A stretch of 54,600 bases of DNA from the NCBI GenBank assembly GCA_964500215.1, contig CAZCNA010000001.1, positions 1 through 54,600 of the forward strand. Direction: 5' to 3'. This DNA comes from JBDKLC01 sp964500215. GTDB lineage: Bacteria > Patescibacteriota > Minisyncoccia > Phycocordibacterales > CAIZLB01. Shown in pieces: positions 1 through 7,654 of this stretch; the first letter of the stretch is position 1, and each line of letters opens with the position of its first letter. The notes below the pieces were generated by a model that saw nothing but the letters and a program-made list of their open reading frames with translations, was not told the origin of the DNA and did no database searches. Position numbers and translations under genes: made by a program.

Positions 1-693
<693 letters not shown>

Positions 694-999
694 TATTACC
701 TGCCCACCGATCACCTTGAGAAGTGATACGGTGGATTGTCCGGCCCCCACACGGGTGTACGGGAACCGGACTCTGTCTCCGATTTGAAAAGACCAAATAT
801 AACTTGCGTTACATAAGTATCGGGACAGAATGAAGTTGTTAAATTACAATCGGTCGGTATTCATCTGAGCCCATCTCCTTCTAAAGAAGAAAACCGCTCT
901 TTTTAGAAGCGGTCTCTTTAAAACAGCGCCAGACACTTTCGTGCCTATTGGCGTTGTTTCTTAGTTCCGCTGCTAAGATGATTCAACATATCTGATGTG
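694..999 (-). other. Structured leader of the 23S transcript, no gene seen
   Basis: About 300 bases between the 23S promoter and the mature 5' end. Hairpins visible on the minus strand are 923-957 (GCCA/TGGC stem with a GAAA loop), 893-913 (ACCGCT/AGCGGT followed by TTTTCTTCTTT, terminator-like), 738-771 (GTCCGG/CCGGAC with a nested stem) and 704-734 (CCACCG-ATCAC/GTGAT-CGGTGG). No open reading frame, tRNA or 5S rRNA was recognised. The last two hairpins may be rRNA processing stems. The terminator-like one could end a small RNA of about 110 nt or be read through by antitermination. Confidence 0.5.
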
Positions 1000-1005
1000 G
1001 TGGTT

Positions 1006-1033
1006 ATTATACGCATGTGAAGAATCTTGTCAA
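1006..1033 (-). promoter_or_regulatory. Promoter of the 23S rRNA unit
   Basis: A perfect TTGACA (1028-1033) and a perfect TATAAT (1006-1011) are separated by 16 bases, reading toward the 23S gene. The transcript would start near 999. This is the closest match to the sigma-70 consensus in the window, as expected for an rRNA gene. Confidence 0.85.
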
Positions 1034-1054
1034 ATGCTTCCCTTTCCTGGAGAT

Positions 1055-1112
1055 TAGGGGGTCTGGAGGGGGCTTTTTGGACCCCTATTTTATAGCCCAA
1101 AAAGCCCCCTCC
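1055..1112. repeat. 16-bp inverted repeat with a competing overlapping hairpin
   Basis: 1065-1080 is a perfect inverted repeat of 1097-1112. A second stem, 1055-1063 with 80-87 (TAGGGGGTC/GACCCCTA, one bulge), overlaps the first arm, so only one can form at a time. It lies between the terminator of the channel gene and the rRNA promoter, with no reading frame. It may be a backup terminator or insulator, or a small repeat element. Confidence 0.5.
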
Positions 1113-1119
1113 CTAAATC

Positions 1120-1149
1120 AAAACAGCCCCGTGTAACAGGGGCTGTTTT
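1120..1149 (-). terminator. Intrinsic terminator after the MscS-like gene
   Basis: AAAACAGCCCC (1120-1130) pairs with GGGGCTGTTTT (1139-1149) around an 8-base loop, with T-rich ends on both strands. It lies about 50 bases after the stop codon of the minus-strand gene at 1201-1887. Confidence 0.85.
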
Positions 1150-1200
1150 GTCCTTCTTTTACACACAATGTGTGCAAAGAAATAGAGAGGTAATTGAAGA

Positions 1201-1887
1201 TTATCGATTGATAACTTCTTTTTCCATTCGTTCGATAGTACGAGCCGCAGCATCGCGTCCACCCAAACCAAATGCAAGTCCGAATGCAAGTGAAATTGCA
1301 ATAACAATTCCCATCGCAATTGTCTGAATCAATGTCTGTGCAACCTGAAGCTGATCAAGTGCTGCAAGAACTGCAAACACGAGAATCGCCCATTTTGCGA
1401 TAGTACCGATTGCATGACCTGATCGAACTCCTGCAGCAGCAGAAGATGCCGCTACAATCTTTTTTACAACGTCAGCAATTACCACAGCTACCATAAGAAT
1501 AAGTACTGCGACAATTACTCGAGGTAAGTAATTAATTACAATTACCTGCAAGAAGAGAGTCACCTGTGGAAGTCCTAATACCTGAAGAGAAGCAAGTAGG
1601 AATACTGCAACGATAAACCACTTTACCAAAGAGCCAACAAAGACACCTGAGTTAAGAGGAATACCACCCTTCTGGAGTGTCTGCTCTACTCCCGCTTCAC
1701 GGAGAGCTGAATCAACTTTGATAGCTCGGAAACCCTTTGCTACCAATTTTCCAATGAAAGATCCAACAACCCAACCAATAGCGAAAATAATAAGAGCGAC
1801 AAATAACAATACAACGATCTGTAATACACTTGGCCATAGACCAAAGAAAGATGCCTGAATTGCTTCGCCCCATGTAGTTAATAACAT
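1201..1887 (-). CDS. Small MscS-related membrane protein (TM-helix repeat family)
   Basis: A 228-residue integral membrane protein with about five hydrophobic segments (near residues 22-45, 83-108, 116-137, 160-180 and 188-212). It ends in a glycine-rich helix with the motif AFGLGGRDAA, typical of mechanosensitive-channel-like proteins built from the conserved TM-helix repeat. The cytoplasmic beta domain of true MscS is missing, so gating by membrane tension is inferred from the family only. It has its own extended -10 promoter upstream and a strong terminator downstream, so it is probably a single-gene unit. The start is ATG with no Shine-Dalgarno sequence. Confidence 0.7.
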   Translation of the reverse strand: MLLTTWGEAIQASFFGLWPSVLQIVVLLFVALIIFAIGWVVGSFIGKLVAKGFRAIKVDSALREAGVEQTLQKGGIPLNSGVFVGSLVKWFIVAVFLLASLQVLGLPQVTLFLQVIVINYLPRVIVAVLILMVAVVIADVVKKIVAASSAAAGVRSGHAIGTIAKWAILVFAVLAALDQLQVAQTLIQTIAMGIVIAISLAFGLAFGLGGRDAAARTIERMEKEVINR

Positions 1888-1920
1888 AAGCCGGAATGAA
1901 TATTAATGACTATTTATATG

Positions 1921-1954
1921 ATAGGGTGACTAACCCTATACCCCTATTATACCA
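1921..1954 (-). promoter_or_regulatory. Extended -10 promoter and dyad at the start site of the MscS-like gene
   Basis: TGGTATAAT (minus strand, 1946-1954) is an extended -10 element with no good -35. Just downstream, ATAGGGT (1921-1927) and ACCCTAT (1933-1939) form a 7-bp dyad at the predicted transcription start. It could be an operator or a 5' hairpin in the mRNA. Confidence 0.5.
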
Positions 1955-1956
1955 GT

Positions 1957-2532
1957 TTAGAAAAGGGCAAGTTTATCTAGAGCAATTTCATGTGGATAGT
2001 CCAAAACGTCCCGTACGAGCCGATCTCCCACTCCAAGGCGGTATTTGAAGTCGTTTGTATCGAGTACTGCATACTGTATCTCTCGTCCCACCTCAGCTTC
2101 GATAGTAGACATAATCGATTCAATAGTGCTCTTCTTGCCATTATCTACAACTACGAGCATATCAAGCCGACTCTCCCACTGTTCTTTGAACAAGCCTGAC
2201 AAAATAACGAGTTTGAGACGACCTATTTTTGATAATTTTTTGAGGATTGTTTGAGGAGTAATTAAACTAGTCTGTAGTAAAAGTCTCTGAAACTCAGCCA
2301 AATATGGAAAGCGTTCATTGAGATACCACACTCCTCGATTTGAAGAATTATTCTTCTTTTTTACCATTCCTACTTTTATAAGAAAATTTGCCTCACGTCG
2401 CACTCGAGAGATTTCGGTTTTAGTTCTGCTAGAAATTTCATCTGCAGTGAAGCTTGAGTTCGGATTGAAGAGGAAGAGTCGCATAAGCTTCACCCGAGCT
2501 GCTCCCCCAAAGATTTTTTCTAATATGTCCAT
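1957..2532 (-). CDS. Winged-helix regulator with a C-terminal nucleotidyltransferase-like domain
   Basis: About 191 residues from the ATG at 2532; an upstream in-frame ATG at 2568 and a TTG at 2580 are possible, but MDILEKIF looks like a natural N-terminus. The first 75 residues form a winged helix (RVKLMRLFLFNP.., ADEISSRTKTEISRVRREANFL.., GVWYLN wing). The C-terminal half (KLVILSGLF..RLDMLVVVD..) resembles a degenerate minimal nucleotidyltransferase fold of the kind often fused to such helices in Patescibacteria. DNA binding is likely; catalytic activity is doubtful. The target is unknown. Confidence 0.55.
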   Translation of the reverse strand: MDILEKIFGGAARVKLMRLFLFNPNSSFTADEISSRTKTEISRVRREANFLIKVGMVKKKNNSSNRGVWYLNERFPYLAEFQRLLLQTSLITPQTILKKLSKIGRLKLVILSGLFKEQWESRLDMLVVVDNGKKSTIESIMSTIEAEVGREIQYAVLDTNDFKYRLGVGDRLVRDVLDYPHEIALDKLALF

Positions 2533-2634
2533 ACCCTTAAATTTACCATATTTCGAGATGCATTTCATGGGTCTTCCCAAATACGATATCTGTGTTCTTA
2601 TTTACCTCCTCCCCCATCCTTTTAGCCGCGGCAA

Positions 2635-2782
2635 AAATAATACAAATAAAAATACCATGTTGAGGAGACTTTGCGCAGGAGGAGGGCTGTGCGTAGCACT
2701 AGCATCTCCGACGAGCAAGAGGAAAGTTTTCTGAGAAAACTATTCCGTTCTCCGATACATGGTATTTTTATTTGTATTATTT
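2635..2782. repeat. 148-bp element bounded by 25-bp perfect inverted repeats
   Basis: 2635-2659 and 2758-2782 are perfect inverted copies, AT-rich (AAATAATACAA..) at their outer ends. The GC-richer core holds further dyads: AGTTTTC/GAAAACT at 2725-2741 and a small GTGC/GCAC hairpin near 2690. The right arm overlaps the rplL stop codon, so in the rplJL transcript it would fold into a very long terminal stem. No target-site duplication is evident. It resembles a miniature inverted-repeat element or an unusual 3' end structure. Confidence 0.7.
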
Positions 2783-3187
2783 GAGTTCTACCTTTCCACC
2801 AGCATCCTCAATCTGCTTCTTGAGAGCTTCAGCATCTTCTTTCTTAACGCCTTCCTTGATGAGAGCAGGAGCGGCATCAACGAGATCCTTTGCTTCCTTA
2901 AGACCGAGACCGAGAACTTCCTTTACAATCTTGATGATTGAAATCTTGTTTGCACCAGCATCAGCGAGGTGAACATTGAATGAAGATTTCTCTTCAGCCG
3001 CTGCACCAGCTGCTGCAGGAGCTGCAACTGCAACAGCAGCTGCTGATACTCCGAATTTCTTTTCAAGAAACTTCACGAGTTCGTGGAGTTCGAGAACAGA
3101 CATCTTTTCGATAGCTTCAACTACAGTTTTGAACTGAGCTGGAGTTTCTACAACTTCTGCCTGTGTGTTTGTTGTTTCTTCTGACAT
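2777..3187 (-). CDS. rplL: 50S ribosomal protein bL12 (L7/L12)
   Basis: A 136-residue L7/L12 that forms the ribosomal stalk recruiting translation GTPases. It has the N-terminal dimerisation helix (VVEAIEKMSVLELHELVKFL), an alanine-rich hinge (residues about 48-65) and the C-terminal domain with KISIIKIVKEVLGLGLKEAK and the final GGKVELK. The N-terminus is about 15 residues longer than E. coli L12. It follows rplJ by 59 bases in the usual order and is presumably co-transcribed and controlled by the L10 leader. Its stop codon is embedded in the right arm of the inverted-repeat element. Confidence 0.97.
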   Translation of the reverse strand: MSEETTNTQAEVVETPAQFKTVVEAIEKMSVLELHELVKFLEKKFGVSAAAVAVAAPAAAGAAAEEKSSFNVHLADAGANKISIIKIVKEVLGLGLKEAKDLVDAAPALIKEGVKKEDAEALKKQIEDAGGKVELK

Positions 3188-3246
3188 AAATAGTAAATAT
3201 TACGGTTGATTAAATAAGGTGTATCTGTAACGAATACCTTGTTTTA

Positions 3247-3735
3247 TTATTGCTTCTTTTCAGCAATTGCATTGAGTCCCAATACAAGTCCCTGAATAGG
3301 AGAATTGATAAGATTGACGAACTGAGCGTACAAAGTCTGTCGTGATGGGATTGAAGCGATTGATGTCATTTCATCCATTGACTTGTATGCGTTTTCAAAG
3401 ATACCGCCAAGAATAGATACTCGTGTATCAAACTTCTTTTGGAAGTTATAGATTTCTCGAGCTGGAGCGATTTGATCCTCTCCGTATACGAGCGCGAGTT
3501 CCCCTTCGAGGTTAGGTAGTTCTCCAGAAATACCAGCTTCGGCAAGAGCTCGTTTCGCAAGAGTCTTCTTTGCTACGTAGTAGCCGAGACCATGTGATCG
3601 GAGTTCTTTTCGAATTGCTGTTGTTTCGAGAACATTGAGTTTGTGAAAGTTCACAAACACAACTGTTTTTGCCTTTGAAAGAACGTCTTTTACATCTGCA
3701 ACAATTTCTTGTTTCTTTGCTTTTGTAATTGCCAT
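3247..3735 (-). CDS. rplJ: 50S ribosomal protein uL10
   Basis: A 162-residue L10, the stalk base that binds 23S rRNA and carries L12 dimers. Family marks are the N-terminal AITKAKKQEIVADVKDVL, FVNFHKLNVLETTAIRKELR, YYVAKKTLAKRAL and the C-terminal L12-binding helix (FVNLINSPIQGLVLGLNAIA). The ATG at 3735 has no Shine-Dalgarno sequence. The upstream leader (3736-3953) has the L10-binding fold and an attenuator, implying autogenous control of rplJL. Confidence 0.97.
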   Translation of the reverse strand: MAITKAKKQEIVADVKDVLSKAKTVVFVNFHKLNVLETTAIRKELRSHGLGYYVAKKTLAKRALAEAGISGELPNLEGELALVYGEDQIAPAREIYNFQKKFDTRVSILGGIFENAYKSMDEMTSIASIPSRQTLYAQFVNLINSPIQGLVLGLNAIAEKKQ

Positions 3736-3820
3736 AGCACGTTTTGTTGAATTAATTTGTTTCGATTAGTGCATCTAAATGACGCATAACCGATCGACCA
3801 AAGGCTCAAGAATCTCTCAT

Positions 3821-3953
3821 AAAAATTGCCCACATGCGGGTGCATGGGGGCTAAGGAGATGGCGATTCAAAGAGTGTCGTTTGCACGATGCTCTCTGATC
3901 TGACCTCTACATAGGACTTATGGGTGCCTATGGTCTCCGAAGCCTTCGAGAAA
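3821..3953 (-). promoter_or_regulatory. L10 leader RNA with attenuator terminator
   Basis: On the minus strand a GGAGACCATAGGCACCC..CCTATGTAGAGGTC fold (about 3894-3935) matches the L10-binding leader of rplJL operons: CATAGG pairs with CCTATG and GACC with GGTC around an internal loop. Downstream, a perfect-ended hairpin (3828-3837 with 3842-3851, one G-U type mismatch) is followed by AATTTTT, an intrinsic terminator well before the rplJ start. Excess L10 binding the leader would promote termination, as known for this family. Confidence 0.75.
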
Positions 3954-3981
3954 AGAATAGCATATAGCCTCTATTAGTCAA
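3954..3981 (-). promoter_or_regulatory. Promoter of rplJL
   Basis: TTGACT (3976-3981) and TATTCT (3954-3959) with a 16-base spacer, the same spacing as the rRNA promoter. It lies just upstream of the L10 leader fold. Confidence 0.7.
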
Positions 3982-4028
3982 TATTCTCCCCTATTTGTGC
4001 GGTTTATGCAGTTGTGCGGTTGTGCCCG

Positions 4029-4166
4029 TCAAATGAACATGAAATAAGCCCCAGTTCCCAAGGCATAAGCATACAAAACGCCATAGATAAGCAGACCTAA
4101 GCCGATAATAAGTATGGCTATTTTAATAATTTTTTGTGACAAGAACGGTGGTTTTTGAGCAGACAT
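4029..4166 (-). CDS. 45-residue single-span membrane microprotein
   Basis: The reading frame starts MSAQKPPFLSQKIIK and continues into one hydrophobic span (about residues 14-33), followed by LGTGAYFMFI. It begins 9 bases after the stop of the large exported protein at 4176, so it is probably co-transcribed with it. A second microprotein of the same length with an LGTGYY motif after its span lies upstream of that gene (7373-7510). No known family is recognised. The shared size, topology, motif and flanking position argue that both are genuine. Confidence 0.6.
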   Translation of the reverse strand: MSAQKPPFLSQKIIKIAILIIGLGLLIYGVLYAYALGTGAYFMFI

Positions 4167-4175
4167 ATATGTGCG

Positions 4176-7100
4176 TTAATACGTGAATTTTTGTAAAGTG
4201 TTCTGCAATTCAATAAAAATCGTATATATGAATGCATACTGAATATAGATTAGACGGTCACTGTCGTATGTTGGATTCTTTGTCTTATAGATATCAATAT
4301 CATTCATAACATTCACTATGCGATCTACAATTGTGGTAACTATCTGCGCGGTTTCTTTTTGCTTCTGTGCTCGATACGCAATTTCGATACCATCGAATCT
4401 ATCAAGATATTTTTGTTTTATGCTTGTTGCAAGTGTAGTTGATGCAAGCACAGCTCGAAGTCGAATAAACAATGCATCAAAGTCAGTCCAAGTCATAGTA
4501 GATGAGGCGGTCGAGGAAGCTGCCGGATAGATCACTGTATCAGGGTGACCATCTGAATCAACATCCAATTGTAAAGTTGTTGTTGGACCGGTCGTGTCCA
4601 ATGTGGCTGTTGTAACAGGTGTAATAGGAACTTCAAAAAACGAGAGTCCGTATGACACTCCCCCAGCCTGTTTTTCAGTTGTGAACGTAAATGTTCCCAC
4701 TGCATTTCCTTGTATTTTCACCTCGGGAGCAGGCTTGTCTGCGATGGTTATTTTTTTGATTGTACCGACATCGAAGTATGAACTATTAGGAATATCCTCT
4801 TTTATCTGTTCGAATTCACGCAAAGATGTTGGCGGAATATAGCCAGTAGCTTTGTCATTATCACGCACAGCAATTGTTGCAGCCGATGAATCGACTGTGT
4901 ACGTATATGTGGGAGCAGAAGCACCGATTGTACTTCCCAACTGACTTGATGAGTTTACAGGCAATATATATGAGTTGCTTGGAATGGCTTTATTCTGAAT
5001 TATTGAAGCAATCATCTGAATAACCGGAGTCGTATTCATGATATCTCTATGACCGAAGTTTTTTTGAAGAGATTGATTCAATCCGTATAAATCAATGAAA
5101 TACGAGTTTGATGGACGCATATGTATGCCACCACCCATAACAACACCATCACCATTTTTTGAGATAATTGGAAGTCGTCTCGGTTTTGTATATCCACACT
5201 TACTTTTGATGAGAATGTCACCAATGAAAGAGCCCGTATTGCAATCGGAGATGAAATACTCAATACCCTTCACGGTATCTTTTCCCATGCCAGCAATCGT
5301 AAAAATCTTTGTGCGAAACGATGGCGACCAATTATCGTACGTTTGATGAAATTGTTTTGCCAAATCTATGAGAGATGAACTCAGGATATTGGGCCAGTCT
5401 GTATCTTTTGTATCGCTTTTTTTGAGTGTTCTCTCCCCTTTTGAAGAAACAAGAAAATTGTACATACCTAACACATCATGTATCGACGCGCCATATGGAT
5501 ATTCCATAGTTGATTTTGATGAAGAGTACCGCACGACTTCTGGATCAACACTTTTGTCAAAATATGTTGGTGATGGGAGCAAGTTATATGCAGGTATCAT
5601 ATCGTCGGCGAGATCTCTGGCAGTCTTTTTCGAAAGAACAATACCGCCCAAAAAACTCTGACCATCGCCATGCAGAAGTGCCGCCATTGCTTCTGGTGTC
5701 CCGTGTTCAGGCACTGCAACAAATATGATTTTATCTACCAGAGAATCGAGGTGTGCCGCACGCAACTTATTCATAAGTACTTTTGTAAACAATCCACCAT
5801 TACTATGTGCCACAATAGTCACCTTGTGGGTATCAGAAGATGATGCCAGAGCTTGTACAACCTCCATAGGTAATAGTATTGAGCTTTTTTGCATACGAAT
5901 ACCCGTATCCACAATATCACTCATATTGAGCCTCCAGTCATACGGCAAAGGCTTCCACTCCTTGATAACAGACTGTGACACAAGACTGTTCAGCGAGTCT
6001 GTAAACTCTTTGTATACGGATTGAGATATCAGTCCGCCAAGCAAGCTCGTCTTTAAAATAATGTCACGCGTATAGATAAGAGGATTAATACTTTTTCCAA
6101 ATATATCTAAGCTCAATTTTTGTACATCTGCATTTCGATTTGGTTCCCATAATTGATTCTCAAAAAATGTGTCTTTTTTATATAATCGACTCGCTTCGAT
6201 CCCAGGAATAAAAAGGACGTTTGAACAACATGTTTTGCCATCTGTGTCGGGTATTCGCTCGGCACTCCAGGGACTAAATTGAACCTCGGGTGTAATTGAG
6301 ACGCCTTTGCCCAATGGATGAGTAGAGGCATTATATGGTCCTGTTGGATCACCCCACCAGTTATTTTTTGCTGCGAAGACAGATCCAAAAGATGTAATAC
6401 CGTCTTTTGATAATTCGATGTTGTTTCCGTTTATATCGACATACGCACGATATGCTTCTATTCCAATATTGGTGTTTTTGATTGTTGACGAACTCATCGA
6501 TACAGAGCTTGATGAATATGCAGCAAGACCTGCTTTAGCAAATGAATCAATCAAATTTTGTGAAAGGTTTACTTGGGCTCTATCTGATATTTCGATTGCA
6601 GTTCCTCCACCATTTCGTAATTGAACACGTTGTATAATTGATTGCGTCGGATGCTTGTCGCCACCTTCCAGTACACCGAATATTGAAAATAAAGTTTGTG
6701 AAGATACATCATTGAATTCTGAGTCTATAATTGATAACTGAGAACCTTGGAATGCCTCAACACCAACACGTGTTTTGATATGTTCAAATCGACTATCACT
6801 AATAGCTACTGTACTGCTACCAAATACAGAAATATAACTGGACCCACTATTAACCTGTTCAAAGGTACTTGCAGAGATCGCCACAGAGCTCTGCATAAAT
6901 GCATCAATAAGCTTTTCTCCCCCGGACACCTGAACATTATCTAAGGAGAGTGTTCCTCCCATAACTGTAAAGGTTGGGCTTGTCGTTTCTCGACGAATAG
7001 GCGTTAGTTGATCAAGACTACCTATCTGGACTTTGCCCCAAATGCTAAAGCCCCCACTTTGCACATTGATCTCTGTACCAGGCTCAATTGTAAGCGTCGC

Positions 7101-7277
7101 GGGAAATAAGATACGAACATCTCCATTAATGTAATATGGACCCTGAGCAGCCGTCCACGTCTCATCGTGGTCAATAACTTTTTCACTACCAAATGTGGCC
7201 GCTTCTACCCTACTATATCCAATAATCGGGCTCAAACATATAAATACAAAACATACGCATAAAAGTGTTCTTTTCAT
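4176..7277 (-). CDS. Exported protein: beta-helix domain plus LCAT-like alpha/beta hydrolase
   Basis: 1033 residues from the ATG at 7277; a TTG six codons upstream is less likely. A signal peptide (MKRTLLCVCFVFICLSPIIG) precedes a right-handed beta-helix region (residues about 30-330) that ends in the NNWWGDPTGP motif seen in such repeats. A lecithin:cholesterol-acyltransferase-like hydrolase follows: VLFIPGIEASRLY, LPYDWRLNMSD and the nucleophile elbow IVAHSNGG (serine near residue 492), with candidate Asp in NGDGVV and His in GHRDIMNTT. The last 200 residues are beta-rich then helical. It probably acts outside the membrane on lipids or acyl groups; the substrate is unknown. Microproteins flank it on both sides. 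Confidence 0.65.
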   Translation of the reverse strand: MKRTLLCVCFVFICLSPIIGYSRVEAATFGSEKVIDHDETWTAAQGPYYINGDVRILFPATLTIEPGTEINVQSGGFSIWGKVQIGSLDQLTPIRRETTSPTFTVMGGTLSLDNVQVSGGEKLIDAFMQSSVAISASTFEQVNSGSSYISVFGSSTVAISDSRFEHIKTRVGVEAFQGSQLSIIDSEFNDVSSQTLFSIFGVLEGGDKHPTQSIIQRVQLRNGGGTAIEISDRAQVNLSQNLIDSFAKAGLAAYSSSSVSMSSSTIKNTNIGIEAYRAYVDINGNNIELSKDGITSFGSVFAAKNNWWGDPTGPYNASTHPLGKGVSITPEVQFSPWSAERIPDTDGKTCCSNVLFIPGIEASRLYKKDTFFENQLWEPNRNADVQKLSLDIFGKSINPLIYTRDIILKTSLLGGLISQSVYKEFTDSLNSLVSQSVIKEWKPLPYDWRLNMSDIVDTGIRMQKSSILLPMEVVQALASSSDTHKVTIVAHSNGGLFTKVLMNKLRAAHLDSLVDKIIFVAVPEHGTPEAMAALLHGDGQSFLGGIVLSKKTARDLADDMIPAYNLLPSPTYFDKSVDPEVVRYSSSKSTMEYPYGASIHDVLGMYNFLVSSKGERTLKKSDTKDTDWPNILSSSLIDLAKQFHQTYDNWSPSFRTKIFTIAGMGKDTVKGIEYFISDCNTGSFIGDILIKSKCGYTKPRRLPIISKNGDGVVMGGGIHMRPSNSYFIDLYGLNQSLQKNFGHRDIMNTTPVIQMIASIIQNKAIPSNSYILPVNSSSQLGSTIGASAPTYTYTVDSSAATIAVRDNDKATGYIPPTSLREFEQIKEDIPNSSYFDVGTIKKITIADKPAPEVKIQGNAVGTFTFTTEKQAGGVSYGLSFFEVPITPVTTATLDTTGPTTTLQLDVDSDGHPDTVIYPAASSTASSTMTWTDFDALFIRLRAVLASTTLATSIKQKYLDRFDGIEIAYRAQKQKETAQIVTTIVDRIVNVMNDIDIYKTKNPTYDSDRLIYIQYAFIYTIFIELQNTLQKFTY

Positions 7278-7372
7278 GCACACATTGTGTGACAAACGAT
7301 ATGAATTTCTAATACATATTTTCTGAAGAGAAAATGAAAAATTTAAAAAGGTTTAGACAGATTTAAATAAAC

Positions 7373-7510
7373 TTAAACAGAACGCACTGTTTTTTGCGAA
7401 TCAATACTTACGTATGAACCATAATATCCGGTGCCTAAAAAGATAAGGAGACCAATAATGAGAATTCCCAAAAATCCACATATGAGTTGAAGAGCTGTTT
7501 TATCTAACAT
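7373..7510 (-). CDS. 45-residue single-span membrane microprotein (LGTGYY)
   Basis: MLDKTALQLICG leads into a hydrophobic span (LGILIIGLLIFL) and LGTGYYGSYVSIDSQ. An ATG two codons upstream (7516) abuts the -10 hexamer. The ATG at 7510 lies exactly 6 bases beyond that hexamer, where a leaderless transcript would begin, so 7510 is preferred. It lies upstream of the LCAT-like gene on the same strand and mirrors the microprotein after it. The function is unknown. Confidence 0.55.
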   Translation of the reverse strand: MLDKTALQLICGFLGILIIGLLIFLGTGYYGSYVSIDSQKTVRSV

Positions 7511-7516
7511 GCTCAT

Positions 7517-7525
7517 AGTATACCA
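7517..7525 (-). promoter_or_regulatory. Extended -10 promoter of the upstream microprotein
   Basis: TGGTATACT on the minus strand. The hexamer ends 6 bases before the ATG at 7510, giving a predicted leaderless mRNA that could also carry the LCAT-like gene and the second microprotein. Confidence 0.5.
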
Positions 7526-7561
7526 AAATAAATGAACAACTTATATAAAAACAAGAAATAC

Positions 7562-7591
7562 AAAAGGCCGCCCCTTGCGGGGCGGCCTTTT
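7562..7591 (-). terminator. Intrinsic terminator of the S-layer-like gene
   Basis: AAAAGGCCGCCCC (7562-7574) pairs with GGGGCGGCCTTTT (7579-7591) around TTGC. Reading from the minus-strand gene ending at 7655, the stem is followed by a T run. Confidence 0.9.
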
Positions 7592-7654
7592 GTTGTTCCT
7601 TATGAACTTCTATTTCTTTCCAAGCTTACGCTAAGTTAGAGATAGAAAGTGTCA

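Noticed and set aside
7279..7291. Palindrome CACACATTGTGTG, also present near 1165 as CACACAATGTGTG
   Set aside because: Two copies of a short palindrome in 54 kb, one beside a gene start and one after a gene end, give no consistent placement; probably chance.
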